Source: Streptomyces venezuelae (GTDB lineage Bacteria > Actinomycetota > Actinomycetes > Streptomycetales > Streptomycetaceae). From it: a stretch of 64,000 bases of DNA. The notes under the pieces were generated by a model. The model was not told the origin of the DNA and ran no database searches. It was given only the letters and a program-made list of their open reading frames with translations. Shown here piece by piece: positions 52,151 through 60,882 of the stretch (positions are counted from its first letter, which is position 1; the number at the start of each line of letters is the position of its first letter). The stretch covers positions 6,193,001-6,257,000 of the forward strand of contig NZ_CP029194.1 in NCBI RefSeq assembly GCF_008642375.1, in the 5' to 3' direction. The position numbers were made by a program, and so were the translations under genes.

Positions 52151-52570
52151 TCAGGAAGCGGCGTACACGCTCGTGCAGAACGCCTTGATCTGCTCGTCCG
52201 ACAGATGCTGGGCCAGGTCGGCCTCGCTGATCATGCCGACGAGCTTCTTGCCCTCGATGACGGGGAGGCGGCGGATCTGGTGGCTCTGCATCTCCTCCAG
52301 GACCGCGCCCACGTCGGCGCCCGCCTCGACCCAGCGCGGCGTGCCCTTCGCCATCTCGCCGCAGGTGATCTTCGACGGATCGTGGCCCATGGCCACACAG
52401 CCGACGACGATGTCACGGTCCGTGAGGATGCCGCAGAGCCGCTCGTTCTCGTCGGCGATGGGCAGCGCGCCCACGTTCAGGTCGCGCATCATCTGCGCGG
52501 CGCGGTCGAGCGTCTCGTGTGCCGGGATCCACCGGGCCCCGGTGTGCATGATGTCCTTCGCCGTGGTCAT
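52151..52570 (-). CDS. Two-CBS-domain protein
   Basis: A 139-residue protein made of a pair of CBS domains. AKDIMHTGARWIPAHETLDRAAQMMRDLNVGALPI is CBS 1 and GTPRWVEAGADVGAVLEEMQ with RRLPVIEGKKLVGMISEADLA is CBS 2. Each has the LxGI(L/V/I)TDRDI-type strand. Such stand-alone pairs sense adenine nucleotides and are often part of stress or dormancy responses. ATG 52570. No partner domain is fused. Confidence 0.92.
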   Translation of the reverse strand: MTTAKDIMHTGARWIPAHETLDRAAQMMRDLNVGALPIADENERLCGILTDRDIVVGCVAMGHDPSKITCGEMAKGTPRWVEAGADVGAVLEEMQSHQIRRLPVIEGKKLVGMISEADLAQHLSDEQIKAFCTSVYAAS

Positions 52571-52697
52571 GAGCTGCGTACCTTTCGTCGAACGTCGTCG
52601 TACGAACGTCCCCGAGCCCACTCATTGTCGGCGCGCGGCACGGCCCCCGCGACCGCAGCGGGTCACGGGGGCCGGACGGCCTCGCGGGACCGGGAGA

Positions 52698-53408
52698 TCA
52701 GGCCCCGCGCTTCCGCAGCATGTCCGCCATCAGCAGGATCTCGGACTGCTGCGCCTCGACCATGCCCTGCGCGAGATCGCGCTCGACACCGGGCACGCAC
52801 CTGCTCACGCAGCCCTCGGCCATGTGGACCCCGCCCTTGTGGTGCTCGGTCATGAGCTTCAGGTACAGGATCTCCGCCTCCCGGCCGTCGGCCTTGCGCA
52901 GGGCGTCCAGCTGGGCGTTGGTCGCCATGCCGGGCATCAGCGCGCCGTCCGACGGACCGCTGTCACCCGAACCGCCCATGCCCATCCAGGCCATCGGCTC
53001 GACGCCGGACCGGAGCTTGGGCAGCCCCCACAGGTCCAGCCAGCCGAGCATCATGCCCCGCTGGTTGGCCTGGGTGTTGGCGATGTCGTACGCGAGACGG
53101 CGGACCGACTCGTCCTGGGTGCGGTCCCGGACGATGAACGACATCTCGACGGCCTGTTGGTGGTGGACGGCCATGTCCCGGGCGAAGCCGGCGTCCGCGG
53201 AGTCGGTGGCGGGGGTACGCGACGCCTCCTCGCGCTCGGCCGAGGCGACCGTGACGGCGCCCCCGGCGAAGAGCAGCGCGAGCGCGACGGCGGTGACCGC
53301 CGCCCACCGCGTCCGCGTGCCCCGGCGCCGCACGCCGGCCGCGAACTCCGCCTCCTCGCGATCGAAGGACTCCTCGCGATCGGACGACTCCTCGCCCGCG
53401 CCGGTCAC
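52698..53408 (-). CDS. DUF305-family exported protein
   Basis: A 236-residue protein with an acidic, repeat-encoded N-terminus (EESSDREESFDREE), a membrane-spanning signal anchor (about 35-57) and a ferritin-like DUF305 helical domain: FARDMAVHHQQAVEM, TQANQRGMMLGWL and LMTEHHKGGVHMAEGC. The His/Met-rich helices suggest metal (copper) binding, as proposed for other DUF305 proteins; that is inference. GTG start overlaps the stop of the DUF3105 gene (GTGA), so both are coupled. Confidence 0.9.
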   Translation of the reverse strand: MTGAGEESSDREESFDREEAEFAAGVRRRGTRTRWAAVTAVALALLFAGGAVTVASAEREEASRTPATDSADAGFARDMAVHHQQAVEMSFIVRDRTQDESVRRLAYDIANTQANQRGMMLGWLDLWGLPKLRSGVEPMAWMGMGGSGDSGPSDGALMPGMATNAQLDALRKADGREAEILYLKLMTEHHKGGVHMAEGCVSRCVPGVERDLAQGMVEAQQSEILLMADMLRKRGA

Positions 53409-54052
53409 TGACCGACCCCGCCGGTGCAGGCGGCGCCCGGCTCGGGGGTCTGCGGACCCTGGACGTACTTCGTGAAGAAGGCGTCGATGCGCGGGTCGGA
53501 GGCGTTGTCCACGGTCACCTGCTTGCCCCAGGCGGACAGCATGATCGCCCCGGTCTGGTCGTCCACGGGGCTCATCAGCGTGTACTTGGTCTTGCCGACC
53601 TTCTCGGCCAGCTTCTCCACGTCGGCCTTGTCGGCCTTCTTGCTGTACGTCACCCAGACGGCGCCGTGCTCCAGCGAGTGCACGGCGTTCACGTCGTTGA
53701 TGGCCTTGTCGTAGACCACGCCGTCGCAGTTCATCCAGACCGGGTGGTGGTCACCGCCGACCGGCGGCTTCATGTCGTACTTCACGGCGGTCTCGACGTG
53801 GTTGCGACCGAGCTTCTTCGCGTCCCAGCTCTGCTCGGCCTTGATCGGCGCCTTGGCGGCGGCCTCCTTCGCGTCCTGCTCGTCGGACTTCTTCATCAGC
53901 ACGAAGGTGCCGAAGCCGACGAGACCCAGGACGACGACGCCGGAGACGCCGATGGTGATCAGACGGTTGCGGCGCTCGCGGGCCTGCTCGGCGCGGCGCA
54001 TCTCCTCTATTCGGGCGCGGCGGTCGGCGTTGGCGGAGCGGTTGGCGGCCAT
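53405..54052 (-). CDS. DUF3105-family membrane-anchored protein
   Basis: A 215-residue protein: a basic cytosolic head with coiled-coil propensity (RARIEEMRRAEQARERRNR), one helix (about 33-52) and an extracytoplasmic DUF3105 domain. GRNHVETAVKYDMKPPVGGDHHPVW, MNCDGVVYDKAI and AVHSLEHGAVWVTY contain conserved His and Cys that could bind metal. The C-terminal Cys in GAACTGG may pair with the first. ATG 54052 preferred; an ATG at 54103 would add 17 residues. First gene of the pair. Confidence 0.9.
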   Translation of the reverse strand: MAANRSANADRRARIEEMRRAEQARERRNRLITIGVSGVVVLGLVGFGTFVLMKKSDEQDAKEAAAKAPIKAEQSWDAKKLGRNHVETAVKYDMKPPVGGDHHPVWMNCDGVVYDKAINDVNAVHSLEHGAVWVTYSKKADKADVEKLAEKVGKTKYTLMSPVDDQTGAIMLSAWGKQVTVDNASDPRIDAFFTKYVQGPQTPEPGAACTGGVGQ

Positions 54053-54132
54053 GGTGATGTCGTCCTTCTTCAGGGATGGGGGGTTGAGTTCGGTGCGGGA
54101 CATGCGAGGGACGGGCGGGAGGCCCGCCGCCG

Positions 54133-54519
54133 CTATGTCCGGAGAACTTGAAGGACGTGCAGGTCCGGCGCGCGCGGCCGGATGCCGGAGCGGCGGGCCG
54201 GGCCACTGTCGGAGGGCGGGTCGAGGCGCGGGAGCCGGCCCTCCGCCTGGAGCGGGGGATCGAGCGGAGGCGCGCTGAGCACCGCGGGGGAGAGCGAGGG
54301 GACGAGCGAGCAGCCGCCGCGGTCGTACGGGCAGATGTACTCGGCCGCGGCCGCCGACACCCGCGGGCCCTCGGCCCGCGGGGCCGCCGGGTGATGGGGA
54401 TCGGTCCCGGGGCCGGGCCCCAGACAGACGAAGAGCGCGGCGAGGAGCGTCGCCACGGCACTCACCAGTGCCATGGGACGCGCGTGTCGGAACAGGCGTA
54501 CGAGCCGCGGGGCCCCCAT
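54133..54519 (-). CDS. Small secreted or membrane protein, Pro-rich
   Basis: A 128-residue protein with one helix (MALVSAVATLLAALFVCLG, about 17-35) and a Pro/Arg-rich remainder holding a Cys pair in YICPYDRGGCSL. No family recognised. It precedes the DUF3105-DUF305 genes on the same strand with an 80-bp gap, so it may belong with them. ATG at 54519. Confidence 0.6.
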   Translation of the reverse strand: MGAPRLVRLFRHARPMALVSAVATLLAALFVCLGPGPGTDPHHPAAPRAEGPRVSAAAAEYICPYDRGGCSLVPSLSPAVLSAPPLDPPLQAEGRLPRLDPPSDSGPARRSGIRPRAPDLHVLQVLRT

Positions 54520-54752
54520 GGGCGGAGATCGTAGTGGGCGCGGACCGTCTGTGGGCCGAACGGGGTACCACTGGCTGCGGCCGAATGCCCGAACGTCCCC
54601 CCTGCCCCTCCGTCCCGTTACCTGCGTCACACCCGAGCAGGCACTATGGGTGTGCAACGTGCGCGAAACCATGTGGTGGGATGCTCAGGTGCCCCCCGAT
54701 GTATCGGAGGCGGTGGGAGCAGGCGGCCTGACCAGCAAGGATGGGTGTGGAA

Positions 54753-56114
54753 ATGGACAAGCAGCAGGAATTCGTGCTCCGTACGCTCGAGGAGCGCGAC
54801 ATCCGCTTCGTGCGCCTGTGGTTCACCGACGTGCTCGGCTTCCTGAAGTCGGTCGCGGTGGCCCCCGCCGAACTGGAGCAGGCCTTCGACGAGGGCATCG
54901 GCTTCGACGGCTCGGCGATCGAGGGCTTCGCCCGCGTATACGAATCGGACATGATCGCCAAGCCGGACCCGGGCACGTTCCAGATCCTGCCGTGGCGCGC
55001 CGAGGCCCCGGGCACGGCGCGGATGTTCTGCGACATCCTCATGCCCGACGGCTCGCCGTCCTTCGCCGACCCGCGCTACGTCCTCAAGCGGGCCCTCGCG
55101 AAGACCTCCGACCTGGGCTTCACCTTCTACACCCACCCCGAGATCGAGTTCTTCCTCCTGAAGGACAAGCCGCTGGACGGCACCCGTCCCACCCCGGCCG
55201 ACAACTCGGGCTACTTCGACCACACCCCGCAGAACGTCGGCATGGACTTCCGCCGCCAGGCGATCACGATGCTCGAATCGATGGGCATCTCGGTGGAGTT
55301 CTCCCACCACGAGGGCGCGCCGGGCCAGCAGGAGATCGACCTCCGCTACGCCGACGCCCTCTCGACCGCCGACAACATCATGACCTTCCGCCTGGTCATG
55401 AAGCAGGTCGCGCTCGAACAGGGTGTGCAGGCCACCTTCATGCCGAAGCCGTTCTCCGACTATCCCGGCTCGGGCATGCACACCCACCTGTCCCTCTTCG
55501 AGGGCGACCGGAACGCCTTCTACGAGTCGGGCGCCGAATACCAGCTCTCCAAGGTGGGCCGCTCCTTCATCGCGGGCCTCCTGAAGCACGCGGGCGAGAT
55601 CTCCGCGGTCACCAACCAGTGGGTCAACTCGTACAAGCGCATCTGGGGCGGCTCCTCCCGCACGGCCGGCTCGGGCGGCGAGGCCCCCTCGTACATCTGC
55701 TGGGGCCACAACAACCGCTCGGCCCTCATCCGCGTCCCCATGTACAAGCCGGGCAAGACGGGCTCGTCCCGCGTGGAGGTCCGCTCCATCGACTCGGGCG
55801 CCAACCCCTACCTGACGTACGCGGTCCTCCTCGCCGCCGGCCTCAAGGGCATCGAAGAGGGCTACGAACTCCCGGCCGGCGCCGACGACGACGTCTGGGC
55901 CCTCTCCGACTCGGAACGCCGAGCGATGGGCATCGAACCGCTCCCGCAGAACCTGGGTGAGGCGATCGCCCTGATGGAGAAGAGCGAACTGGTCGCGGAG
56001 ACCCTCGGCGAGCACGTCTTCGACTTCTTCCTGCGCAACAAGAAGCAGGAGTGGGAGGAGTACCGGAGCGAGGTCACCGCCTTCGAACTCCGCAAGAACC
56101 TCCCCGTGCTGTAG
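54753..56114 (+). CDS. glnA2: Glutamine synthetase family protein, GlnA2-type
   Basis: A 453-residue type I GS-fold enzyme. Motifs: DGSAIEGFARVYESDM (start of the active site), FFLL after HPEIE (metal Glu), SHHEGAPGQQEIDLRY, FMPKPFSDYPGSGMHTHLSL, NSYKRIWGG and RVEVRSIDSGANPYL. Length and sequence agree with S. coelicolor GlnA2 (SCO2241), described in the literature as a gamma-glutamylpolyamine synthetase rather than a true glutamine synthetase; I recall this from memory. ATG 54753 gives the 453-residue form; an ATG at 54741 would add four residues. Confidence 0.93.
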   Translation: MDKQQEFVLRTLEERDIRFVRLWFTDVLGFLKSVAVAPAELEQAFDEGIGFDGSAIEGFARVYESDMIAKPDPGTFQILPWRAEAPGTARMFCDILMPDGSPSFADPRYVLKRALAKTSDLGFTFYTHPEIEFFLLKDKPLDGTRPTPADNSGYFDHTPQNVGMDFRRQAITMLESMGISVEFSHHEGAPGQQEIDLRYADALSTADNIMTFRLVMKQVALEQGVQATFMPKPFSDYPGSGMHTHLSLFEGDRNAFYESGAEYQLSKVGRSFIAGLLKHAGEISAVTNQWVNSYKRIWGGSSRTAGSGGEAPSYICWGHNNRSALIRVPMYKPGKTGSSRVEVRSIDSGANPYLTYAVLLAAGLKGIEEGYELPAGADDDVWALSDSERRAMGIEPLPQNLGEAIALMEKSELVAETLGEHVFDFFLRNKKQEWEEYRSEVTAFELRKNLPVL

Positions 56115-56215
56115 GGGGAGACGACGATCCGGGCCGGTGGCGGTCAGCCGCCGGCCCGACGTCTGCCCGGGGAAATGCGTTGTCCCACAGGTGGGGTGCG
56201 GATCAGACTGCCTCG

Positions 56216-56704
56216 GTGAAGATCAGTTCTGTCGCCACCGAGCGGCTCGTGTTGCATCCGATGAGTGTGAGCGCCGCCGAGCGGGTCGTCGCCCAGGAGC
56301 CCGGGGACGCGGATCTGTGGGCCGAGGGGTATCCCAGGGACGGGGACGTCCGGGCCCTCACCGGGTTTCTGCGGGGGGTCGCCGAGCGGGGCGATCCTGG
56401 GGTGTTCCGGCACTACGAGATACGGCTCGACGGGGTCGTCGTCGGGGGGATCGGGTTCCACGGGCCGCCGGACGAGCTGGGGGTCGCGACCGTCGGGTAC
56501 GGGCTCGTGCCCGGGGTGCGCGGGAAGGGGTACGCCTCCGAGGCCCTGCGTGCGCTCATCGAGGTGGCCCGGCAGGGCGGGGCCTCCGGGGTGAAGGGGG
56601 ACGCCGACATCACCAACCCCGACTCCCACCGTGTGATGGAGGCCGCCGGGATGCCCTGCGTGGCGGAGGACGACACGCTGCGCCACTTCTTTCTGGGGTT
56701 CTAG
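56216..56704 (+). CDS. GNAT-family N-acetyltransferase
   Basis: A 162-residue GNAT protein of the RimJ/RimL type: SVATERLVLHPMSVSAAERVV at the start, VVGGIGFHGPPDELGVATVGYGLVP, then the acetyl-CoA loop RGKGYASEALRALI and a C-terminal strand. The GTG at 56216 gives the usual N-terminus (TERLVL). It follows the GlnA2-type gene by 101 bp. Base usage is richer in GGG codons than neighbours. Acceptor unknown. Confidence 0.88.
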   Translation: MKISSVATERLVLHPMSVSAAERVVAQEPGDADLWAEGYPRDGDVRALTGFLRGVAERGDPGVFRHYEIRLDGVVVGGIGFHGPPDELGVATVGYGLVPGVRGKGYASEALRALIEVARQGGASGVKGDADITNPDSHRVMEAAGMPCVAEDDTLRHFFLGF

Positions 56705-56740
56705 CGGCGACGGCGCCTGGCCGCGCTAGCGTCTGACGGT

Positions 56741-57451
56741 GTGTCGGGTCGCTCTTTCCGTGTGTGGTACGCCGCCTACGGCTCCAACATGCATGCCGCA
56801 CGACTCGGTTGCTACCTCGCCGGTGGCCGGCCGCCCGGCGGCGCGGGGACGCTTCCCGGGTGCCGGGATCCGCGCGGGCCCGTGGCGTCGGTGGCCCTGC
56901 TGCTGCCGGGGCAGGTGTACTTCGCGACCGAGTCGCCCGTGTGGGGCGGCGGCCGGGCCTACTACGACCCGGCGGCGGACGGCACCGCCTGGGGCGTCGC
57001 GCACCTGCTGACCGCAGGGCAGTTCTCCGACATCGCCGCGCAGGAGATGTACCGGCCGCCCGGCACCGACCTCGACCTCACGGAGGTGCTCGCCACCGGG
57101 CGCTGCACGCTCGGGCCGGGACGGTACGAGACCCTCGTCCGCTGCGGGTTCCTCGACGACGTCGGGACCGACCGGGGCGGCGGCCTGCCCGTACTCACCT
57201 TCACCGCACCGTCGAAGGACGGCCTCGGCGAACTCCGGGCGCCTTCCGCCGGTTACCTCCGGCTCCTCGCCGCCGGGCTCCACGCCACCGGGGCGTGGCG
57301 GCCCGGCGAGGTCGCCGCCTATCTCGCCGGCTGCCCCGGCGCCGCCGGGCACTGGACCCCGGCGGCCGTGGCGGGCCTCAGCGTTCCGACAGCTCCGACG
57401 GGGCCTCCTGGACGACCCAGCCGTTGCCGTCCGGGTCCTCGAAGCTCATGA
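56741..57451 (+). CDS. Gamma-glutamylcyclotransferase-like (AIG2-fold) protein
   Basis: A 236-residue protein starting RVWYAAYGSNM, the YGSN loop of the gamma-glutamylcyclotransferase fold, with a Glu-rich mid part (GVAHLLTAGQFSDIAAQEM). Enzymes of the fold release 5-oxoproline from gamma-glutamyl compounds; nearby GlnA2-type gene makes gamma-glutamyl chemistry tempting but unproven. The last 25 residues are Pro/Arg-rich and lie antisense to the glyoxalase gene (74-bp overlap), so the natural stop may have been lost. GTG start. Confidence 0.75.
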   Translation: MSGRSFRVWYAAYGSNMHAARLGCYLAGGRPPGGAGTLPGCRDPRGPVASVALLLPGQVYFATESPVWGGGRAYYDPAADGTAWGVAHLLTAGQFSDIAAQEMYRPPGTDLDLTEVLATGRCTLGPGRYETLVRCGFLDDVGTDRGGGLPVLTFTAPSKDGLGELRAPSAGYLRLLAAGLHATGAWRPGEVAAYLAGCPGAAGHWTPAAVAGLSVPTAPTGPPGRPSRCRPGPRSS

Positions 57452-57809
57452 ACGAGTTCCAGGTCTCGCCCTTCCCGTCCTCCCAGCCCGTCGCGCCGAC
57501 GTGCATCACGGGCGAGACGTCGACGCCCCGGCCGACCAGTTCCTTCCGCGCCGCCTCGATGTCCGTGACGCAGAGCTGGAGACCGTGCAGGGTGCCGGGG
57601 GCCATCTCCTTCGCGCCCGGCATCGCCGGCATGCCGCTCAGCAGGGCGATCGAACAGCGGGAGCCCGGCGGCGTCGCCTGGATGATCCGCATCCCCGGCG
57701 CCACCTCGTCGTCCAGGTCGATCTTGAAGCCGCACCTGTCGCCGTAGAACTCCTTGGCCCGGTCCATGTCCGTCACGGGGACGGGGACGACTTCCAGGGT
57801 CCAGTTCAC
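57378..57809 (-). CDS. VOC/glyoxalase-superfamily protein
   Basis: A 143-residue vicinal-oxygen-chelate protein with two beta-alpha-beta3 modules: VVPVPVTDMDRAKEFYGDRCGF and LQLCVTDIEAARKELVGRGVDV; the C-terminal FEDPDGNGWVVQE is typical. Metal ligands resemble those of bleomycin-resistance/extradiol-like members but the reaction is open. GTG 57809 is used; GAGGAG lies 5 bp upstream and is duplicated (see 57811-57830). Confidence 0.88.
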   Translation of the reverse strand: MNWTLEVVPVPVTDMDRAKEFYGDRCGFKIDLDDEVAPGMRIIQATPPGSRCSIALLSGMPAMPGAKEMAPGTLHGLQLCVTDIEAARKELVGRGVDVSPVMHVGATGWEDGKGETWNSFMSFEDPDGNGWVVQEAPSELSER

Positions 57810-57810
57810 G

Positions 57811-57830
57811 CGTACTCCTCCGTACTCCTC
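57811..57830. repeat. 10-bp tandem duplication carrying two Shine-Dalgarno sequences
   Basis: CGTACTCCTC occurs twice, giving two GAGGAG copies in front of the minus-strand glyoxalase start. The second copy touches the stop of the upstream PPOX gene. Confidence 0.8.
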
Positions 57831-58384
57831 TAGAAGCGCCAGCGGGTCTGGCCGAACGGATCGCCCTTGGCGAAGCCGAAGACCGTACGAGGCGCGACCG
57901 CGAACACCACGGCCGTCCCACCGTCGCCCACGAACGCCCCGTCCCGCACGCCGAACCGCCAATCAGGGCCGTACTTCTCCACGTACGCCTCCGCGAGGAC
58001 CCGCAGCCGGTCCTCGTCCGTCACCCGCTCCGCCTCGCCCTCGACCACCAGGTCGAGGCCCTCGTCGAGGACACCGGAGCCGGTGGTGAGGACCACCGAG
58101 GCGTTCTCCGCGAGATTGCGGGCCTTGCGCTCGTCCGGGCCGGTGCAGAAGTGCAGCGCCCCCGCCGACCAGACGGCGATGAGCGGAGTGACGTGCGGGC
58201 GGCCCTCCGGGCGGACCGTCGTCAGCCAGAAGACCTCGGCCGCCGCGAGCCGGGCCGCCGCGTCGGACCAGGGCAGCGCCGCCGCCTTCGGGTCGCTGTA
58301 GCGGAGGTCGAGTGTCGTCTGCGGGTCGGGAGTCGTCTGTGGGTCGGGTGAAGTGCCCGGGTCGGGTGAGGTGCGCGGGTCCAT
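57830..58384 (-). CDS. Pyridoxamine 5'-phosphate oxidase-like flavin/F420-fold protein
   Basis: A 184-residue split-barrel protein. The N-terminal 26 residues are a repeat (SPDPGTSPDPQTTPDPQTT) not found in the fold; then AEVFWLTTVRPEGRPHVTPL, LHFCTGPDERKARNLAENASV and LVVEGEAERVTDED are the usual FMN/F420 split-barrel segments. It could be a general F420- or FMN-dependent reductase. ATG 58384 follows AAAGGA. Same strand as, and 20 bp before, the glyoxalase gene; they probably form one transcript. Confidence 0.87.
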   Translation of the reverse strand: MDPRTSPDPGTSPDPQTTPDPQTTLDLRYSDPKAAALPWSDAAARLAAAEVFWLTTVRPEGRPHVTPLIAVWSAGALHFCTGPDERKARNLAENASVVLTTGSGVLDEGLDLVVEGEAERVTDEDRLRVLAEAYVEKYGPDWRFGVRDGAFVGDGGTAVVFAVAPRTVFGFAKGDPFGQTRWRF

Positions 58385-58454
58385 GGCCGGCCGTCCTTTC
58401 TCCGTGGCCCCACAGCAGGTGCCACACAGAAGAGACCGGTCCGGCCGCCCGAAC

Positions 58455-60605
58455 TCATCGGTCGGCGGGCGTCCAGTGCAGCTTGCCGTCCAGACCGATC
58501 GCCGCGACCCCGTCCGTCCCCGCGTCCGGCGCTCCGGAGAACAGGAACCGCTCCAGCCGCCACGTCGGCCGCGTCCCGCCCCGGGCCAGCGGGGCCGTCG
58601 CCAGGACGCCCGTCCGGGAGCGGACCGCGAGCATGCCGTCGCCGTCCACCGAGGCGCTGCCCCTGGACCCGCCCACCGAACCGCCGGTGGACCCGCCCAT
58701 CGACCCGCTGACCGGGCCGAAGCCCGCGACGCCGCCCGCCAGCTCGCGCATCGGGGACATCAGGCCCCCGCCCGTGAAGTCGGCGGTCCGCAGGTCGTTG
58801 GAGGCCGGCTTGCGGAACCAGAGCCGTACGCCCTCGCCGCCCGGCGCCGGGCTCGCGCTCAGCGCCAGCGTCGTCGGCGGCAGACCCGTGCGCACCGGAC
58901 CCGCCAGCGGGCCGCCGGGGCGCTGCGCCGCCCACGCCAGGACGGTGTTCGGCGTGCTCGCGAAGACATAGCCGCGGCCCGTCGCGTCGGTCGCCGCCAC
59001 GGGGTCGCCGTGCACGTCGGCGCCGCCGAGCGTCCGCCACGGACCCCACAGGCCGTCCGTGCCCCGCTCGCGCGCCGCGAGCAGGTGACCGCTGTCCCGC
59101 AGGACCAGGGTCGTCCGGCCGTCGGGTCCCACGGTCACGGCGGGCGCGCTGATGTCGGAGGTGCCCTGGGCGTCGTCCCGCTCGGGCGTGCCGAGCGAGC
59201 GCCACGGGCCGAAGCCGCCGCCCGCCGCGGTCTGCTCGGCCGTCACCACCTCGCGCCGGTAGTCCGCCGGGCCGGTGCCGATCGTGGTCCGGGTCCCGAA
59301 GACGGCCAGGCGGCCGTCGGGCAGCAGCGCGGAGGTGACCCCGCTGTCCAGTCCGCCGCCGGGCAGCAGCACCGGCCCCCGCCACGCCGCCGAGCCCGTC
59401 GCCTTCCGCCAGGTCGCGAGGCGTCCGTCGAGGACGGAGAAGGCGTGCAGCCCGCCGTCCCGGTCGCGCTGCACCCAGGAGGTGGAGGTGCCCCGGGCGT
59501 ACCGGATGGTCTGCGCCCAGCCCCGCCCGGCGGGCCGCGCGGCCACCTTCAGGTCGCCGCAGCCCGCGAGGGTCCCGCAGTCGTTGACGCCGTCCATCCA
59601 CGCGTACGTCTTGAGGGTCTTCAGCTTCGCGTCCGCCGTCTCGGGGTCGAGGGTGTGCGGCAGGACGCTGGTCGGGTAGCCGAGGTAGTTCTGCACGCCG
59701 ACGTGCGGGTGCCCGGGGAGCTCCGCGTACCGGGCGAGCGCGGCCTGGACGAACCGCGCCCCGTACAGGTGGTCCTGATGGTCCTGGTAGCGGTCCGAAC
59801 CGGCGACCTTGCCGGAGGTCGGGTCCTGCATCCGTACGAAGGTGGGCCGGAAGCGCTCCAGGATCCCGGTCACCGTCGCGACGACCTGTTCCTTGGTGTA
59901 CGTGAAGTCCGCCGCGACCGGGGTGCCGGAGGCGCGCTGGGAGGCGAGCGCGGATATCCGGCCGTGCCACAGGCCGTTGAGGCTCTCGGGGCGGTCGCCG
60001 TTGGTCGCCCCGGCCTCGCGCATCTGCAGCCACACCAGCTTCACGTGCGGCTTCGCCCGCAGGATGTCCAGCTCGGCGGTCGCCCCGCCGGCCGTGGGTA
60101 TCGCGACCCGGTCCCAGAGGCTGGTGCGGCTGCCCGTGGCCATCTCGGCGTACGCGGCGCGGATGCCGTTCTGCCGGGCCTCCGCGTACCCCGCCTTGTC
60201 GGGCTGCGCCCCGGCGGCGTCGCGCGGACGGGCGTTGACGCCGTCCGACTCGCCGGAGGTCAGGTAGACGGAGGTCAGGGGGTTGCCGGAGTGGATGGAC
60301 TGTGAGGTGTCCGGGTTCATGAAGAACAGGTCGTCGTCGGGGTGCGCCACGATCTGCACCACGGACGCGCCGTCGGCGGCGGCCGGCGCCTCGACGCCAC
60401 GCACCTTCACCGGCGCCTCCGCCGGTGCCCGTGAGGGCAGCGGGACCGACGCGGCCGCCGACGAGTCCGGCGCCGTCGTCACCGACAGCAGACCGGCGAA
60501 GGTGCCGCCCACCAGGACGGTCGTCACGGCCGTCGTGACGACCCTGCGGCGGGAGGTCCCGCGGCGGGAGAGGACGGCGGGACGGCGGGGGAGACGGACG
60601 GGCAT
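58455..60605 (-). CDS. Secreted PIG-L-family deacetylase with C-terminal repeat domain
   Basis: A 716-residue exported protein. A twin-arginine-rich leader (SRRGTSRRRVVTTAVTTVLVGG) is followed by a PIG-L/LmbE deacetylase domain (about 80-330): VAHPDDDLFFMNPD holds the His-Pro-Asp-Asp zinc motif and QDHQDHLYGARF the downstream His. Residues about 360-710 contain repeated W-rich strands (WAQTIRY, WRKATGSAAWRGP, FGPWRSLG, WGPWRTLG), like a beta-propeller or sialidase-like repeat. Likely an extracellular N-acetylglucosamine deacetylase. ATG 60605. Confidence 0.9.
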   Translation of the reverse strand: MPVRLPRRPAVLSRRGTSRRRVVTTAVTTVLVGGTFAGLLSVTTAPDSSAAASVPLPSRAPAEAPVKVRGVEAPAAADGASVVQIVAHPDDDLFFMNPDTSQSIHSGNPLTSVYLTSGESDGVNARPRDAAGAQPDKAGYAEARQNGIRAAYAEMATGSRTSLWDRVAIPTAGGATAELDILRAKPHVKLVWLQMREAGATNGDRPESLNGLWHGRISALASQRASGTPVAADFTYTKEQVVATVTGILERFRPTFVRMQDPTSGKVAGSDRYQDHQDHLYGARFVQAALARYAELPGHPHVGVQNYLGYPTSVLPHTLDPETADAKLKTLKTYAWMDGVNDCGTLAGCGDLKVAARPAGRGWAQTIRYARGTSTSWVQRDRDGGLHAFSVLDGRLATWRKATGSAAWRGPVLLPGGGLDSGVTSALLPDGRLAVFGTRTTIGTGPADYRREVVTAEQTAAGGGFGPWRSLGTPERDDAQGTSDISAPAVTVGPDGRTTLVLRDSGHLLAARERGTDGLWGPWRTLGGADVHGDPVAATDATGRGYVFASTPNTVLAWAAQRPGGPLAGPVRTGLPPTTLALSASPAPGGEGVRLWFRKPASNDLRTADFTGGGLMSPMRELAGGVAGFGPVSGSMGGSTGGSVGGSRGSASVDGDGMLAVRSRTGVLATAPLARGGTRPTWRLERFLFSGAPDAGTDGVAAIGLDGKLHWTPADR

Positions 60606-60882
60606 CGGTGGCGGCGCGCTTTCACAGGAGGGCGGTGGAGAGGACAGCCGGAAGGGTGGCCGGCGAGGGACGGGCAAGCGTGCGGGTGCGCACGGACAAC
60701 AAGACGGACTTTCAAGGAATACGGTTCATCGGGCCCGAATAGCGACCAATGTGCGAGATGTCACGTGTGATCCGCTTCGATCCGAAGGCCTGGGCGCCCG
60801 CGCCCCCCGATCCGGATAGGCTCGATCTCCCGGACCCGACCGTCGGACACCCGGGTTGGGCGTGCTTGGAGGGAGCGGTCGG

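Noticed and set aside
54741..54752. Alternative ATG 54741 for the GlnA2-type gene
   Set aside because: The start at 54753 gives 453 residues as in the S. coelicolor protein, and the earlier ATG has no spacer to its purine stretch.
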